Below are positions 1 through 7,733 of a stretch of DNA of 16,052 bases, in pieces. A model generated the notes under the pieces. The model did not search any database. It was not told where the DNA came from and was given only the letters and a program-made list of their open reading frames with translations. The translations under genes and the position numbers were made by a program. Source of the DNA: Roseivirga sp. UBA7431 (lineage in GTDB: Bacteria > Bacteroidota > Bacteroidia > Cytophagales > Cyclobacteriaceae); assembly GCA_002477595.1 (NCBI GenBank), contig DLQN01000091.1, positions 1-16,052 of the forward strand, written 5' to 3'. Within the stretch, counting starts at the first letter, position 1. Each line of letters starts with the position of its first letter.

Positions 1-528
1 TTCGTCTTGCTATTTGAGAACTTTTATAGAAATGGAAGTTTAATTTTTGGTGGTGGCCAAGTGCTAATTCCATTTTTAAACACGGAGTTTGTAGAATTCA
101 AGGGTTATCTATCTTCCGAAGAATTCCTATCCGGTTTGGCCATGGTACAAACTGTTCCGGGCCCTGTATTTTCTGTAAGCTCATTCGTAGGTGCCCTTTC
201 TGTTCGAGACATGGGTATCGGAGGTCAGATATTAGGCGGGTTTATAGCGGCATGCGGTATTTTCCTACCCGGTACATTCCTTATTTTCTTTGTGATTAGG
301 TTTTGGGATAGCCTGAAAACCTATCGAGTCGTTAGAGCATCTTTAGAAGGGATTAATGCCGCTAGTTCTGGTATGGTGGCAGCAGCAGCCTTTATTCTTT
401 TTGAACCCATTCAAGGATCTTTGATGGACGTCTCTGTCGTTATCGGAACATTTCTAATCTTGACACTTACAAAAATACCTCCCCCTTTCATTATTCTCGC
501 TGGACTTCTCGCTGGTTTCCTTATCTAA
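1..528 (+). CDS. chrA: Chromate transporter family protein, C-terminal part (5' truncated by window)
   Basis: This is the C-terminal 175 residues of a CHR-family inner-membrane transporter. The frame is open from base 1 (F-V-L-L-F-E-N), so the true start lies outside the window. Near the visible N-terminus is the motif LIFGGGQVLIPFL, which resembles the opening of the second CHR domain in two-domain ChrA proteins, followed by a GLAMVQTVPGPVFSVSSFVG stretch typical of the family. Several hydrophobic segments follow, and the last one runs almost to the stop codon. Characterised members export chromate in symport or antiport with small ions, but many homologues have unproven substrates, so the substrate is uncertain. 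Whether the whole protein has one or two CHR domains cannot be seen. The 3' end overlaps the convergent carboxypeptidase gene by 8 bp, with no terminator between them. Confidence 0.88.
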   Translation, partial: FVLLFENFYRNGSLIFGGGQVLIPFLNTEFVEFKGYLSSEEFLSGLAMVQTVPGPVFSVSSFVGALSVRDMGIGGQILGGFIAACGIFLPGTFLIFFVIRFWDSLKTYRVVRASLEGINAASSGMVAAAAFILFEPIQGSLMDVSVVIGTFLILTLTKIPPPFIILAGLLAGFLI

Positions 529-1417
529 GGTAATTGATTACAAGCCTATCCGAAGAAACCGTCAAATTACAATCCATGCCGATTATCAATGGATAGTTTC
601 TATTCTCATGACCCGCCTCTAAACCAATAGCGACTGGAATATTTAATGGAGCCAGATACTCCATAATTATTTCCTCTATGCTTACCTTAAAGTAAGATTG
701 AGCATCAGTGATTTGGCTGAAACTCCCTATAATAGCTCCTGAAAGTTGTTCGAGCTTACCCACTCGTCTAAGCTTATTCATCATCCGATCAATGCTGTAC
801 TTTGCCTCACCCACTTCTTCTAAGAAAAGAATGTTACCCTCTGTCTCTATTTCATTAGCAGCTCCTATTGACTCACATATAAGAGACATGTTACCGCCTA
901 CTATCTTTCCTGAACAGTCACCAATAGTGGTCAGAGAAGATTCAATCAACGGATACTCGAAATTGAGCCTACCAAATAATAAATCTCTAAGATTCTTGTC
1001 CGAAATTTGGTCTTGGCCAATTGTAACTGCTACTGGCCCATGTATACAAGGAATTTCGAGTGCTGCTGATTGAAGTAGAATACTCGACAAATCACTGAAA
1101 CCAACCAACCATTTAGGTTGCTTCAATAAAGGTCTAAAATCGAGTAGGTCAAGGATTCTAGTGGTTCCGTATCCGCCTCTAGCAAAAAAAACTGCCTTGA
1201 TTGAAGGATCATCCAAAGCCTGCTGTAGGTCATTTATCCTTTCTTCATCTGTACCAGCAAAGTAACCTTGCTGGTTATGAACGTTACTCCCTACTTCGAC
1301 ATTGAGGCCCCACTCTTCCAGTATAGTAATGGCCTTTAAGAAATCGCTTTCTAGTCGTTTTGCAGTCGCTACGATGGCTACATTATCACCGCTCTTTAAA
1401 AACTTCGGAATGTTCAT
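521..1417 (-). CDS. ldcA: LD-carboxypeptidase, peptidase family S66 (LdcA-like)
   Basis: A 298-residue protein of the S66 serine peptidase family. Characterised members remove the terminal D-Ala from muropeptide tetrapeptides at an L,D bond during peptidoglycan recycling. The likely triad is visible: Ser108 in the nucleophile motif GFSDLSSIL, Glu200 in FLEEVGE and His270 in GLEAGHENRNYPL, in the same order and spacing as Pseudomonas LdcA. The N-terminal half carries the usual ARGGYG motif (about 79-84). Length is normal and there is no signal peptide, so it is probably cytoplasmic. The ATG is about 6 bases beyond the U-tract of the terminator that ends the upstream ompH operon. Expression must therefore come from readthrough or from a promoter I cannot pinpoint. 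Its 3' end overlaps the convergent CHR transporter gene. Confidence 0.9.
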   Translation of the reverse strand: MNIPKFLKSGDNVAIVATAKRLESDFLKAITILEEWGLNVEVGSNVHNQQGYFAGTDEERINDLQQALDDPSIKAVFFARGGYGTTRILDLLDFRPLLKQPKWLVGFSDLSSILLQSAALEIPCIHGPVAVTIGQDQISDKNLRDLLFGRLNFEYPLIESSLTTIGDCSGKIVGGNMSLICESIGAANEIETEGNILFLEEVGEAKYSIDRMMNKLRRVGKLEQLSGAIIGSFSQITDAQSYFKVSIEEIIMEYLAPLNIPVAIGLEAGHENRNYPLIIGMDCNLTVSSDRLVINYLR

Positions 1418-1432
1418 GGTCCTAAAATAAAA

Positions 1433-1456
1433 AAACCTCTTCCAAGGAAGAGGTTT
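1433..1456 (-). terminator. Rho-independent terminator of the uppS-bamA-ompH operon
   Basis: On the minus strand this reads as a perfect 10 bp stem, AAACCTCTTC / GAAGAGGTTT, closed by a CTTG loop and followed directly by a T-rich run (TTTTTTTATTTT). It lies 23 bp past the stop of the last ompH gene and about 15 bp before the ldcA start codon. The GC-rich stem core and the U-tract make this a strong intrinsic terminator for minus-strand transcripts. The plus-strand side has no comparable T-run. Confidence 0.9.
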
Positions 1457-1478
1457 AGTTATGCTTTTATACTAGTTC

Positions 1479-2045
1479 TTAGTTACCGTTTCCAGCTTCA
1501 GGGCCTGGCGTTTTAGGCATAGGAACACCTAACTTTTCAAATACGCTTTCTGTAATATTCAAATCATCTTCAGCAGCTAGAACAATACCATCATTAGATG
1601 AAGTTCTCATGTTCAAAATGATCTTATACCCTTGTTCCTTACGAACATCTTCAATAGCCGTCTGCACCTTAGTAAAAACTGGATTCATCAAAGTTGACTC
1701 CTTAGCAACAAGAGACTGCTGTGCTTGAGCAGTCCAAGTTTTGAAATCAGCATCCTTTTTTCTAAGTTCAGCATCTTTCGCCTGAAGTGCCGCTTGACTT
1801 GCATTTGGCTGTTGCGCCATTTGTTGAAATTCAGCTGCCATTGCTTGTAGCGTGGTTTGTTTTGCCTGTGCTTGTGACCCTAATTGATCTTCGAAAGTCT
1901 TCACTTCAGATCTAATTCCATCCATCTCAGGCATGTTATATACAATAAAATCGATATAAGTATATCCGATTTTAAACTCCTGAGCTTGAGTAGCACTATA
2001 CACAAAAAGTGCTACTACCATCACCAATAATTTACGATTCATCAT
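1479..2045 (-). CDS. OmpH/Skp-family periplasmic chaperone, second copy
   Basis: A 188-residue secreted protein. A signal peptide (positive MMNRK, hydrophobic core to about residue 19, TQA cut near residue 21) is followed by a short beta segment (KIGYTYIDFIVYNMPE), a long coiled-coil region (about 45-125) and a C-terminal alpha/beta part. This matches the jellyfish-like Skp/OmpH fold, whose members trimerise in the periplasm and hold unfolded outer-membrane proteins on the way to BamA. The arms are unusually rich in Ala and Gln compared with the Lys/Glu-rich arms of the neighbouring paralog. The C-terminal tail is Pro/Gly-rich (VPMPKTPGPEAGNGN). The start is the first of two consecutive ATGs, 16 bp after the upstream paralog. 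It is the last gene before the terminator at 1433-1456. Confidence 0.9.
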   Translation of the reverse strand: MMNRKLLVMVVALFVYSATQAQEFKIGYTYIDFIVYNMPEMDGIRSEVKTFEDQLGSQAQAKQTTLQAMAAEFQQMAQQPNASQAALQAKDAELRKKDADFKTWTAQAQQSLVAKESTLMNPVFTKVQTAIEDVRKEQGYKIILNMRTSSNDGIVLAAEDDLNITESVFEKLGVPMPKTPGPEAGNGN

Positions 2046-2061
2046 TCTCTATTTTAATGTT

Positions 2062-2604
2062 TCAGTTTTCCTTTTCTTGTTTCAACCCTAATTCTTCTAA
2101 AACGAACTCGGTATAATCGTGGACTGGGTTTGTATAAACTAGACCAACATCTGCAGCCTTATCAAACAAATAATCTAATCCATATTTTCTAGCTATTACC
2201 TCCACTGCTTGATTTACTTTATTTCTCAGCGGTAGTACTAGCTCGTCAATTTTCTTGTAGTAGAGCCCGTCATATCCAAAAAGCTCAGTATACTTTTTCA
2301 AGGCTTCACCTTGCTTATCTTGGATCTCTTTCTCTCTATCCTTTTTCATTGCAGGAGTTAGTAAAACTTCAGTCGCCCTTAACTCCGCACGCATCTTTTC
2401 TAGCTCATCATACAAACTCCGTACCTCTTTATCATAAGTACCTGCCAAAGCTTCTATTTCCTTCTGCTTCTCGGCATATTCTGGCATCTTATTTAGCACA
2501 AATTCAGAGTCGAAATGCCCAAATTTCTGCGCTAATGTCTTTTGAGCAGGCGCAAAGTTAAAAATTAATGCTAAGATTACTAGAGTGCGAAAAACTTTGT
2601 ACAT
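2062..2604 (-). CDS. OmpH/Skp-family periplasmic chaperone, first copy
   Basis: A 180-residue OmpH/Skp protein, expected to shield outer-membrane proteins in the periplasm before BamA inserts them. It has an N-terminal signal peptide (MYKVFRTLVILALIFNFAPA, likely cut at residue 20 or 25), the conserved FGHFDSEFVLNKMPEY opening strand (about 28-43) and a highly charged coiled coil (about 45-105). A C-terminal region contains KYGLDYLFDKA and a V-Y-T-N-P strand typical of the family in Bacteroidota. The ATG lies one base after the bamA stop codon, so translation is probably coupled. The adjacent downstream gene is a divergent paralog. The family call is firm; which of the two copies carries the main Skp function cannot be decided. 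Confidence 0.93.
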   Translation of the reverse strand: MYKVFRTLVILALIFNFAPAQKTLAQKFGHFDSEFVLNKMPEYAEKQKEIEALAGTYDKEVRSLYDELEKMRAELRATEVLLTPAMKKDREKEIQDKQGEALKKYTELFGYDGLYYKKIDELVLPLRNKVNQAVEVIARKYGLDYLFDKAADVGLVYTNPVHDYTEFVLEELGLKQEKEN

Positions 2605-2605
2605 A

Positions 2606-5269
2606 CTACCTTATTTGTTGGCCAATTGTAAAATGCACCTGTGAGCCTGAGACAATTGCAGGAGAGAAAGATGGGTCGGAGTCAAATCCATATGCCCAAT
2701 CAATTCCTAGCAATCCAAAGGCTGGCAAGAATACTCTTGCCCCAATACCAGCTGATCTAAATAGCTTCCTTGGAGAGTATTCGGCAAAGTCTGTCCATGC
2801 ATTTCCTGCCTCTCCAAAGGCTAATAAGTAAATAGTAGAAGAGGGTTTTAATGAAACTGGGAATCTCAACTCAGCAACAAATTTGTTATAAACTACTCCT
2901 CCCCTAAAGCCAGTATTTGGATCTACAGGGTCGATAATATTATCATCATACCCTCTCAACGCTATAATGTCTTGCCCTATTATAAAATTGTTACCTCCAT
3001 TTAGACCATTTCCTCCCAAGAAGAACCTTTCGAATGGCCCGGAGTCAGTTCTGTTAGAGTAGGAACCGATAAAGCCCATGTGAGCCCTAGCGTTAATGAC
3101 AAACTTCTTATTCAACGGTAAGAATAATGAAAAGTCCATCATCCACTTGTGGTACTCAACAAACTTGTACCGCTCTTGCTCAGTTAAATCCCCGTCAAAT
3201 TTATCTGGATTCAATAATGACCATGGAGGTGTAGCATTGATTGCCAAAGTAAACTGAGAACCGTACCTAGGATAGGTCGGTTGATCTATGTTACTCCTAG
3301 AAATCGTTGTATTGAAAGTCAAGCTATTCGACTGACCAGTAGAGAACCCAAGCGTATTACCAAAGTTGAAGACATCATATAATTGATATGACAAAGTATT
3401 CTGAATCTGGAAGTAATCATCTGGCCACCTCAACCTGCGGCCTAAGCCTACCGTAACTCCTGTTGCTTTTAAGAATCCTAATAGATCATTATTAGTGAAG
3501 TTGATGGTCCGGTTAGAAGTTCTGTTCAAACTCACCGTGAAATTGTTTGGTTTCCTTCCTCCAAGCCACGGCTCAGAAAAAACAAGGCTATAACTTCTAA
3601 ATCTTCGGCCGTTGGACTGAAGCTGTAAAGATAGTTTTTGTCCATCGCCACTAGGATAAGGTCTCCATTTGTCCCAATCCTTGATGTTTCTAATTGAAAA
3701 GTTGTTTAGGGAAAGTCCTACAGTTCCTACAAAACCAAATGGCCCACCAAAACCTCCCGAAAGTTGTATCTGATCTGAAGACTTCTCGACAAGGTCAAAT
3801 ACTACGTCAACCGTTCCGTCTGCAAGGTTTGGTATTGGCTGGGGATTAATTTGCTCAGGATCGAAATACCCTAATTGCCCCAATTCTTGAATGGTTCTGA
3901 TCAGTTCCTTTCGGCTGTATTTTTGACCAGGTAAGGTTCTAATCTCTCTCAGCACCACGTGATCACTTGTCCTGTTATTACCTTTTAGTATGATTCTTTT
4001 GATAATCGCTTGATCACCTTCATACATTCTCATTTCGATATCAACAGAATCATTCTGTGCTCTTACTTCAACGATATCTAGCCTAAAGAAAAGGTATCCA
4101 TCGTCAGTGTAGAGCGAGCTAATATCATCACCACTTCTACCATCAAATTGAGTTCTCTCATCAAATTTCTGGCGATTGTAAACATCCCCTTTGCTGATGT
4201 CTAACATCTCCGTTAGAAATTCATCGGAATATTTAAAGTTTCCTACCCAATCAATATTTCGAACGTAGTACCTGTTTCCTTCATCCAGCTTGACTTTCAG
4301 GTCAACATAATCTTCATTCACCTTTATCACCTCATCATCAATAATCTCAGCGTCTCTGTAGCCTTTAGAGTTATAAAAATCGATCAGTGACTGCTTATCA
4401 TTTTTAAACTCATTATCAATTAGCTTTGAGCCATTGAGGAAGTTGAGTTTTACGTTATCGTTCAAAAACTCTTTGAAGTCCTTCTTTGAAACGGTGTAAG
4501 ATGAATCAACGTAGTTTCTAACAGCATTTGGGTTAGTCTTAAAGAGTTCATCGAATAGCTTTGAAACCAACCAAAAACGAGCTTTCTCATTGGTCTTTTT
4601 GAATGTTCTTTTGAGTCGTTTGGTTTCAAAAGATTCATTCCCTTCAAAGTATATCTTGTTAATCTTCACTTTTGAACGCTGATCCACATCAAATCTTAAG
4701 GCGACTCCGTCAGTTAGAATTGAATCTCTTTCCTGTAAAGTCTTTACGGTAATATTTAAAAAACCCTTTTCAATAAAGTATTTACGAATGACGATCTCGG
4801 AGTTTTTGATCAAAGCGGGGCTGGCGACCTTGCCAATAATTCCAATTTGTTCTTTGATCTCAGTTTCTTGCGTCTTATTGATTCCTTGAATATCGAATTG
4901 ACGAATTCGAGGTCTCTCAACAATCTTCACTTCAATAAAGGCTCTATCTCCATCGGTCCGGGTAAGCCAAAACTGAACATCGGCAATAATACCTTCTGTC
5001 CATAGTTTCTTTATTGCATCCGATATTTGTTGGCCTGGAATAGGAATTTTATCACCAACCTTGATTCCTGAAAATGAGATTAATGCCTTTTCGCTAAGGC
5101 CGGTAAGTCCAGAAAACTTAATATCTGCTATCTCGAAGACTTTGGGGTTGGAATAGTCAATCTGAACACCCTCACCTGCATTCACGCCATACCTGTTCTG
5201 TGCAAATACACTTGCACAAACAAACATGACCATGACAGCTACCAATAACTTTCTCATCCGCTTTTTCAA
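2606..5269 (-). CDS. bamA: Outer membrane protein assembly factor BamA
   Basis: An 887-residue Omp85 protein, the core insertase of the BAM complex in the outer membrane. A signal peptide (about 1-23, ending in VFA) is followed by five apparent POTRA domains (about 46-119, 121-198, 202-333, 335-418 and 421-495) and a C-terminal 16-strand-type barrel (about 500-887). The barrel contains the conserved L6-type RGY motif (about 772-774, in IIALRGYDDN). The protein ends in VHFTIGQQIR, which resembles a BamA beta-signal but finishes on Arg rather than an aromatic residue. It is roughly 75 residues longer than E. coli BamA, and the third POTRA looks expanded by a charged insert (about 225-285). The start ATG overlaps the uppS stop by 4 bp (ATGA), and two chaperone genes follow. 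Identification is firm; domain edges are approximate. Confidence 0.96.
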   Translation of the reverse strand: MKKRMRKLLVAVMVMFVCASVFAQNRYGVNAGEGVQIDYSNPKVFEIADIKFSGLTGLSEKALISFSGIKVGDKIPIPGQQISDAIKKLWTEGIIADVQFWLTRTDGDRAFIEVKIVERPRIRQFDIQGINKTQETEIKEQIGIIGKVASPALIKNSEIVIRKYFIEKGFLNITVKTLQERDSILTDGVALRFDVDQRSKVKINKIYFEGNESFETKRLKRTFKKTNEKARFWLVSKLFDELFKTNPNAVRNYVDSSYTVSKKDFKEFLNDNVKLNFLNGSKLIDNEFKNDKQSLIDFYNSKGYRDAEIIDDEVIKVNEDYVDLKVKLDEGNRYYVRNIDWVGNFKYSDEFLTEMLDISKGDVYNRQKFDERTQFDGRSGDDISSLYTDDGYLFFRLDIVEVRAQNDSVDIEMRMYEGDQAIIKRIILKGNNRTSDHVVLREIRTLPGQKYSRKELIRTIQELGQLGYFDPEQINPQPIPNLADGTVDVVFDLVEKSSDQIQLSGGFGGPFGFVGTVGLSLNNFSIRNIKDWDKWRPYPSGDGQKLSLQLQSNGRRFRSYSLVFSEPWLGGRKPNNFTVSLNRTSNRTINFTNNDLLGFLKATGVTVGLGRRLRWPDDYFQIQNTLSYQLYDVFNFGNTLGFSTGQSNSLTFNTTISRSNIDQPTYPRYGSQFTLAINATPPWSLLNPDKFDGDLTEQERYKFVEYHKWMMDFSLFLPLNKKFVINARAHMGFIGSYSNRTDSGPFERFFLGGNGLNGGNNFIIGQDIIALRGYDDNIIDPVDPNTGFRGGVVYNKFVAELRFPVSLKPSSTIYLLAFGEAGNAWTDFAEYSPRKLFRSAGIGARVFLPAFGLLGIDWAYGFDSDPSFSPAIVSGSQVHFTIGQQIR

Positions 5270-6003
5270 CTCTTTATTTGTTCGCTTGTCATTCCGAATC
5301 TTCTTTCTCTCTCCTGATAGGCTATTAGTGCTTTGTACAAGTGCTCTTTTCTAAAGTCAGGCCAAAGCGTATCTGTAATGAAAAATTCCGTGTATGCCAT
5401 TTGCCAGAGCAAAAAATTGCTTATCCGTTGTTCTCCACTTGTTCTAATCAACAACTCAGGATCAGGAATACCTGAGGTGTTCAAATATTTATCTATTAAC
5501 TCTTGATCAATATTTTCAGCATTAATCTTTCCCCTACTCACATCCAAAGCAATTGCCTTAGTCGCTTGTGTCAAATCCCATCTCCCACTATAGCTCAAAG
5601 CTAAAACAAGGGTCATCCCAGTATTTTTTGAGGTCTTTTCCATTGCCTCTTTCAATTCCCTTTGACACTTTTTAGGTAAACTTTCGGTATCGCCAATGGT
5701 CTCAAGCCTAACGCTATTATCCATTAATGTCTTCATTTCTGAGGTCAAGGTAGACACCAAAAGCTCCATTAGCGCAGTGACCTCAAATTTTGGGCGTGAC
5801 CAGTTCTCAGTTGAAAAGGCATAAAGTGTAAGGTACTCGACTCCCAGTTCGGCACAGCCTTCTGTTACATCGCGAACAGCATTTATTGCATTTTTATGTC
5901 CAAACACACGTGCAGCACCTTTATTCTTAGCCCAACGCCCGTTTCCATCCATTATGATAGCCACATGTTTTGGGAGAGATTCTGCCTTGATTTGTTCCTT
6001 CAT
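5266..6003 (-). CDS. uppS: Isoprenyl transferase (undecaprenyl diphosphate synthase)
   Basis: A 245-residue cis-prenyltransferase that extends farnesyl diphosphate with isopentenyl diphosphate to the C55 carrier lipid used in peptidoglycan and surface glycan synthesis. The diagnostic motifs are all present. HVAIIMDGNGRWAK (13-26) contains the catalytic Asp19. It is followed by GHK (35-37), TLYAFSTENWSRP (about 59-71), SYSGRWDL in the middle, and the substrate-binding RTSGEQRISNFL (187-198) with a WQMAYTEF continuation. Length matches the bacterial family and no membrane segment is expected; the enzyme is cytosolic and membrane-associated. It is the first gene of a tight uppS-bamA-ompH-ompH cluster and overlaps bamA by 4 bp. 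A possible promoter lies at 6038-6068 in the 83 bp gap upstream. Confidence 0.97.
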   Translation of the reverse strand: MKEQIKAESLPKHVAIIMDGNGRWAKNKGAARVFGHKNAINAVRDVTEGCAELGVEYLTLYAFSTENWSRPKFEVTALMELLVSTLTSEMKTLMDNSVRLETIGDTESLPKKCQRELKEAMEKTSKNTGMTLVLALSYSGRWDLTQATKAIALDVSRGKINAENIDQELIDKYLNTSGIPDPELLIRTSGEQRISNFLLWQMAYTEFFITDTLWPDFRKEHLYKALIAYQERERRFGMTSEQIKS

Positions 6004-6037
6004 TGTACTGGCTTCTCAAAAATCAACCGCGAAGGTA

Positions 6038-6068
6038 CAAAAATGGAATTGGTTTTTAAATGTCCTAA
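6038..6068 (-). promoter_or_regulatory. Possible Bacteroidota-type promoter for uppS-bamA-ompH
   Basis: In the 83 bp gap before uppS the minus strand carries CATTTTTG (6045 to 6038). This misses the Bacteroidota -7 consensus TAnnTTTG at one conserved base. Nineteen bases upstream is TTAG (6068 to 6065), one mismatch from the -33 consensus TTTG. The predicted start would give a leader of about 30 nt. Two mismatches make this tentative, but it would allow the envelope genes to be expressed separately from the genes upstream. Confidence 0.35.
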
Positions 6069-6086
6069 TCAACTCTTTGTCAGAGA

Positions 6087-6761
6087 TTAAAAGAATGGTT
6101 TTGGACATACGATTTTGAAGAATGTATAGCTCAATGAGAATCCAGTGAAAAACATGACATCGTCATCGTTAGGATTCCCTCCTCGATAGTCCTTAATATT
6201 GGGTGTTGTCAAAGAAACGTTGTCCAAAACATCAGAGTTTGTCTTTATCGCTGAAGCCGAAACACCAAGCGTCCATCTCCTATCGATTCTGAGTTTTATA
6301 CCCACACCTACGGGCATTCTAAACCGTATTCCAGAACTGTAGACATTAGATAATTGATCCTGTCCTTCGAACTGATACACACCTACGCCAAATAATAAAT
6401 ATGGTGTCCAAGACTGATCTAATTTTGGGTTCCTGTAGTCTAGAAAATGATACTCAAAAAGCATGTCGGTATTGAAAAAGTCTCCTTGAAAAGAGGCTCT
6501 TCTATTTGCTGAAAATACGTCAAATGCTTCATCATCTGCACCTTCTAACTGTCCTGCTCCAATAGAAAATCGGACACTTAAACCATCGTCAACGTGCTTT
6601 CTGATAAAAAACTGACCTCCGAGCGAGTTGCTACTAAGCTGATAGCTTCTTGTAACATCTCCCAAGTAACTATAACTACCCATCTCTATTCCTATTTCAG
6701 TATTCTGTGCTTTGACAGGTTTAGGAGACAGCGATAGGCATATCATGAGCAACCAAAACAT
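6087..6761 (-). CDS. DUF6089-like secreted / outer-membrane beta-barrel protein
   Basis: A protein of about 224 residues with an N-terminal hydrophobic export signal (MFWLLMICLSLSPKPVKA, likely cut just before Gln19). A chain of alternating short beta-strands follows (IGIEMGSYSYLGDV, GGQFFIRK, YLLFGVGVYQFEG, RMPVGVGIKLRIDRRWTLGV, GFSLSYTFF), ending in a terminal Phe. The pattern suggests a small outer-membrane barrel, and the position between nadK and uppS-bamA is where Bacteroidota often carry a DUF6089 protein. No catalytic motif is visible and the function is unknown. I chose the ATG at 6761. The frame is also open to a TTG at 6809, which would add 16 residues (MLSSLHSYHTDKLIQP) with some positive charge before the hydrophobic core, so that start remains possible. 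Confidence 0.75.
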   Translation of the reverse strand: MFWLLMICLSLSPKPVKAQNTEIGIEMGSYSYLGDVTRSYQLSSNSLGGQFFIRKHVDDGLSVRFSIGAGQLEGADDEAFDVFSANRRASFQGDFFNTDMLFEYHFLDYRNPKLDQSWTPYLLFGVGVYQFEGQDQLSNVYSSGIRFRMPVGVGIKLRIDRRWTLGVSASAIKTNSDVLDNVSLTTPNIKDYRGGNPNDDDVMFFTGFSLSYTFFKIVCPKPFF

Positions 6762-6850
6762 TGGTTGAATCAGTTTATCCGTATGATATGAGTGCAAGCT
6801 AGATAACAATGTAATAACGTTTTTCAGGGTGCCAGTTAAATATTGTTAAC

Positions 6851-7726
6851 TCAGTTTCTGGCATCCAAGCCCCAGTTCAGTTTGTTGCGCAAGGTATCAA
6901 AATACTTATGATCATTAAAACGAACGAGCTTGGCCTCAAATTCTTCTCTCCTAACGGAAATTTTTACACTATCGTCTACACTTTGGGAACGAGAGTCTAG
7001 AGAAACCATAAATTGTCTTGATCTACCTTCTATTTCAAAAGTAATAACGCTCTTATCTGAAACGATAATTGGACGAACGTTTAAGTTATGGGGGCTTACT
7101 GGGGTTATGATAAAGTTCTTCATGCTCGGATGAACCAGTGGACCTCCGCAACTTAAAGAATAACCAGTTGAGCCTGTGGGTGTCGCTACAATAAGCCCAT
7201 CTGCCCAATAAGAATTCAGATAATCTCCATCGACATACGTATGCACTACTATCATCGAAGATGTTTCCTTTTTGACGATTGTCAATTCATTAAGCCCAAA
7301 GTTATATGGATCAAATAACCCCTGGTTTGAATCTACATGGATTAGCGACCTTGATTCAATACTTAATTCATCGGCTAATAGCTTATCAAATATATCCTCA
7401 ATTTCGTTTCTCGGTGTTGTAGCCAAAAAACCTAATCGACCTAGGTTTATCCCGATTATAGGAACTTCTGCTTTACTCGTATATGTAATAGTATCAAGTA
7501 TGGTTCCATCACCACCTAGGCTAAAAATAAAGTCGAATGAAGAAAGGTCGTCACCGAGTTGGAAAGTACTCAAGTGGCCTGAATCCAAGCCCTTGATCTT
7601 TAAATCCGCCTGATAACTTCTTGAGATAGCCGCTTCTATATTATGTTTCTTCAGAAGTTCGAAGACATCACTAATACAGCTCTGGGCCTCTGGGCCTGTA
7701 CTTTTACCGTGTAATGCGATTCTCAT
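6851..7726 (-). CDS. nadK: NAD kinase
   Basis: A 291-residue ATP-dependent NAD kinase, a cytosolic enzyme that phosphorylates NAD to NADP. Family signatures are present: the catalytic GGDGT loop (71-75, in LGGDGTILDTI), GINLGRLGFLA (about 92-102), an LNE motif (about 145-147) and TPTGSTGYSLSCGGP (182-196). These are followed by ITPVSPHNLNVRPIIVSD, the usual C-terminal NAD-binding strand region. Length is normal. It starts 7 bp downstream of the CBS-domain gene, so the two are almost certainly co-transcribed. Its stop codon is followed by an 89 bp gap to the ATG of the DUF6089-like gene. Confidence 0.96.
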   Translation of the reverse strand: MRIALHGKSTGPEAQSCISDVFELLKKHNIEAAISRSYQADLKIKGLDSGHLSTFQLGDDLSSFDFIFSLGGDGTILDTITYTSKAEVPIIGINLGRLGFLATTPRNEIEDIFDKLLADELSIESRSLIHVDSNQGLFDPYNFGLNELTIVKKETSSMIVVHTYVDGDYLNSYWADGLIVATPTGSTGYSLSCGGPLVHPSMKNFIITPVSPHNLNVRPIIVSDKSVITFEIEGRSRQFMVSLDSRSQSVDDSVKISVRREEFEAKLVRFNDHKYFDTLRNKLNWGLDARN

Positions 7727-7733
7727 AAAAAAG

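Noticed and set aside
708..1073. 121-residue plus-strand open frame
   Set aside because: It lies wholly inside ldcA on the opposite strand, and no recognisable motif appears. It is a shadow frame.
2349..2831. Two plus-strand open frames opposite ompH and bamA
   Set aside because: They are antisense to well-identified genes, of low complexity, without signals or a family.
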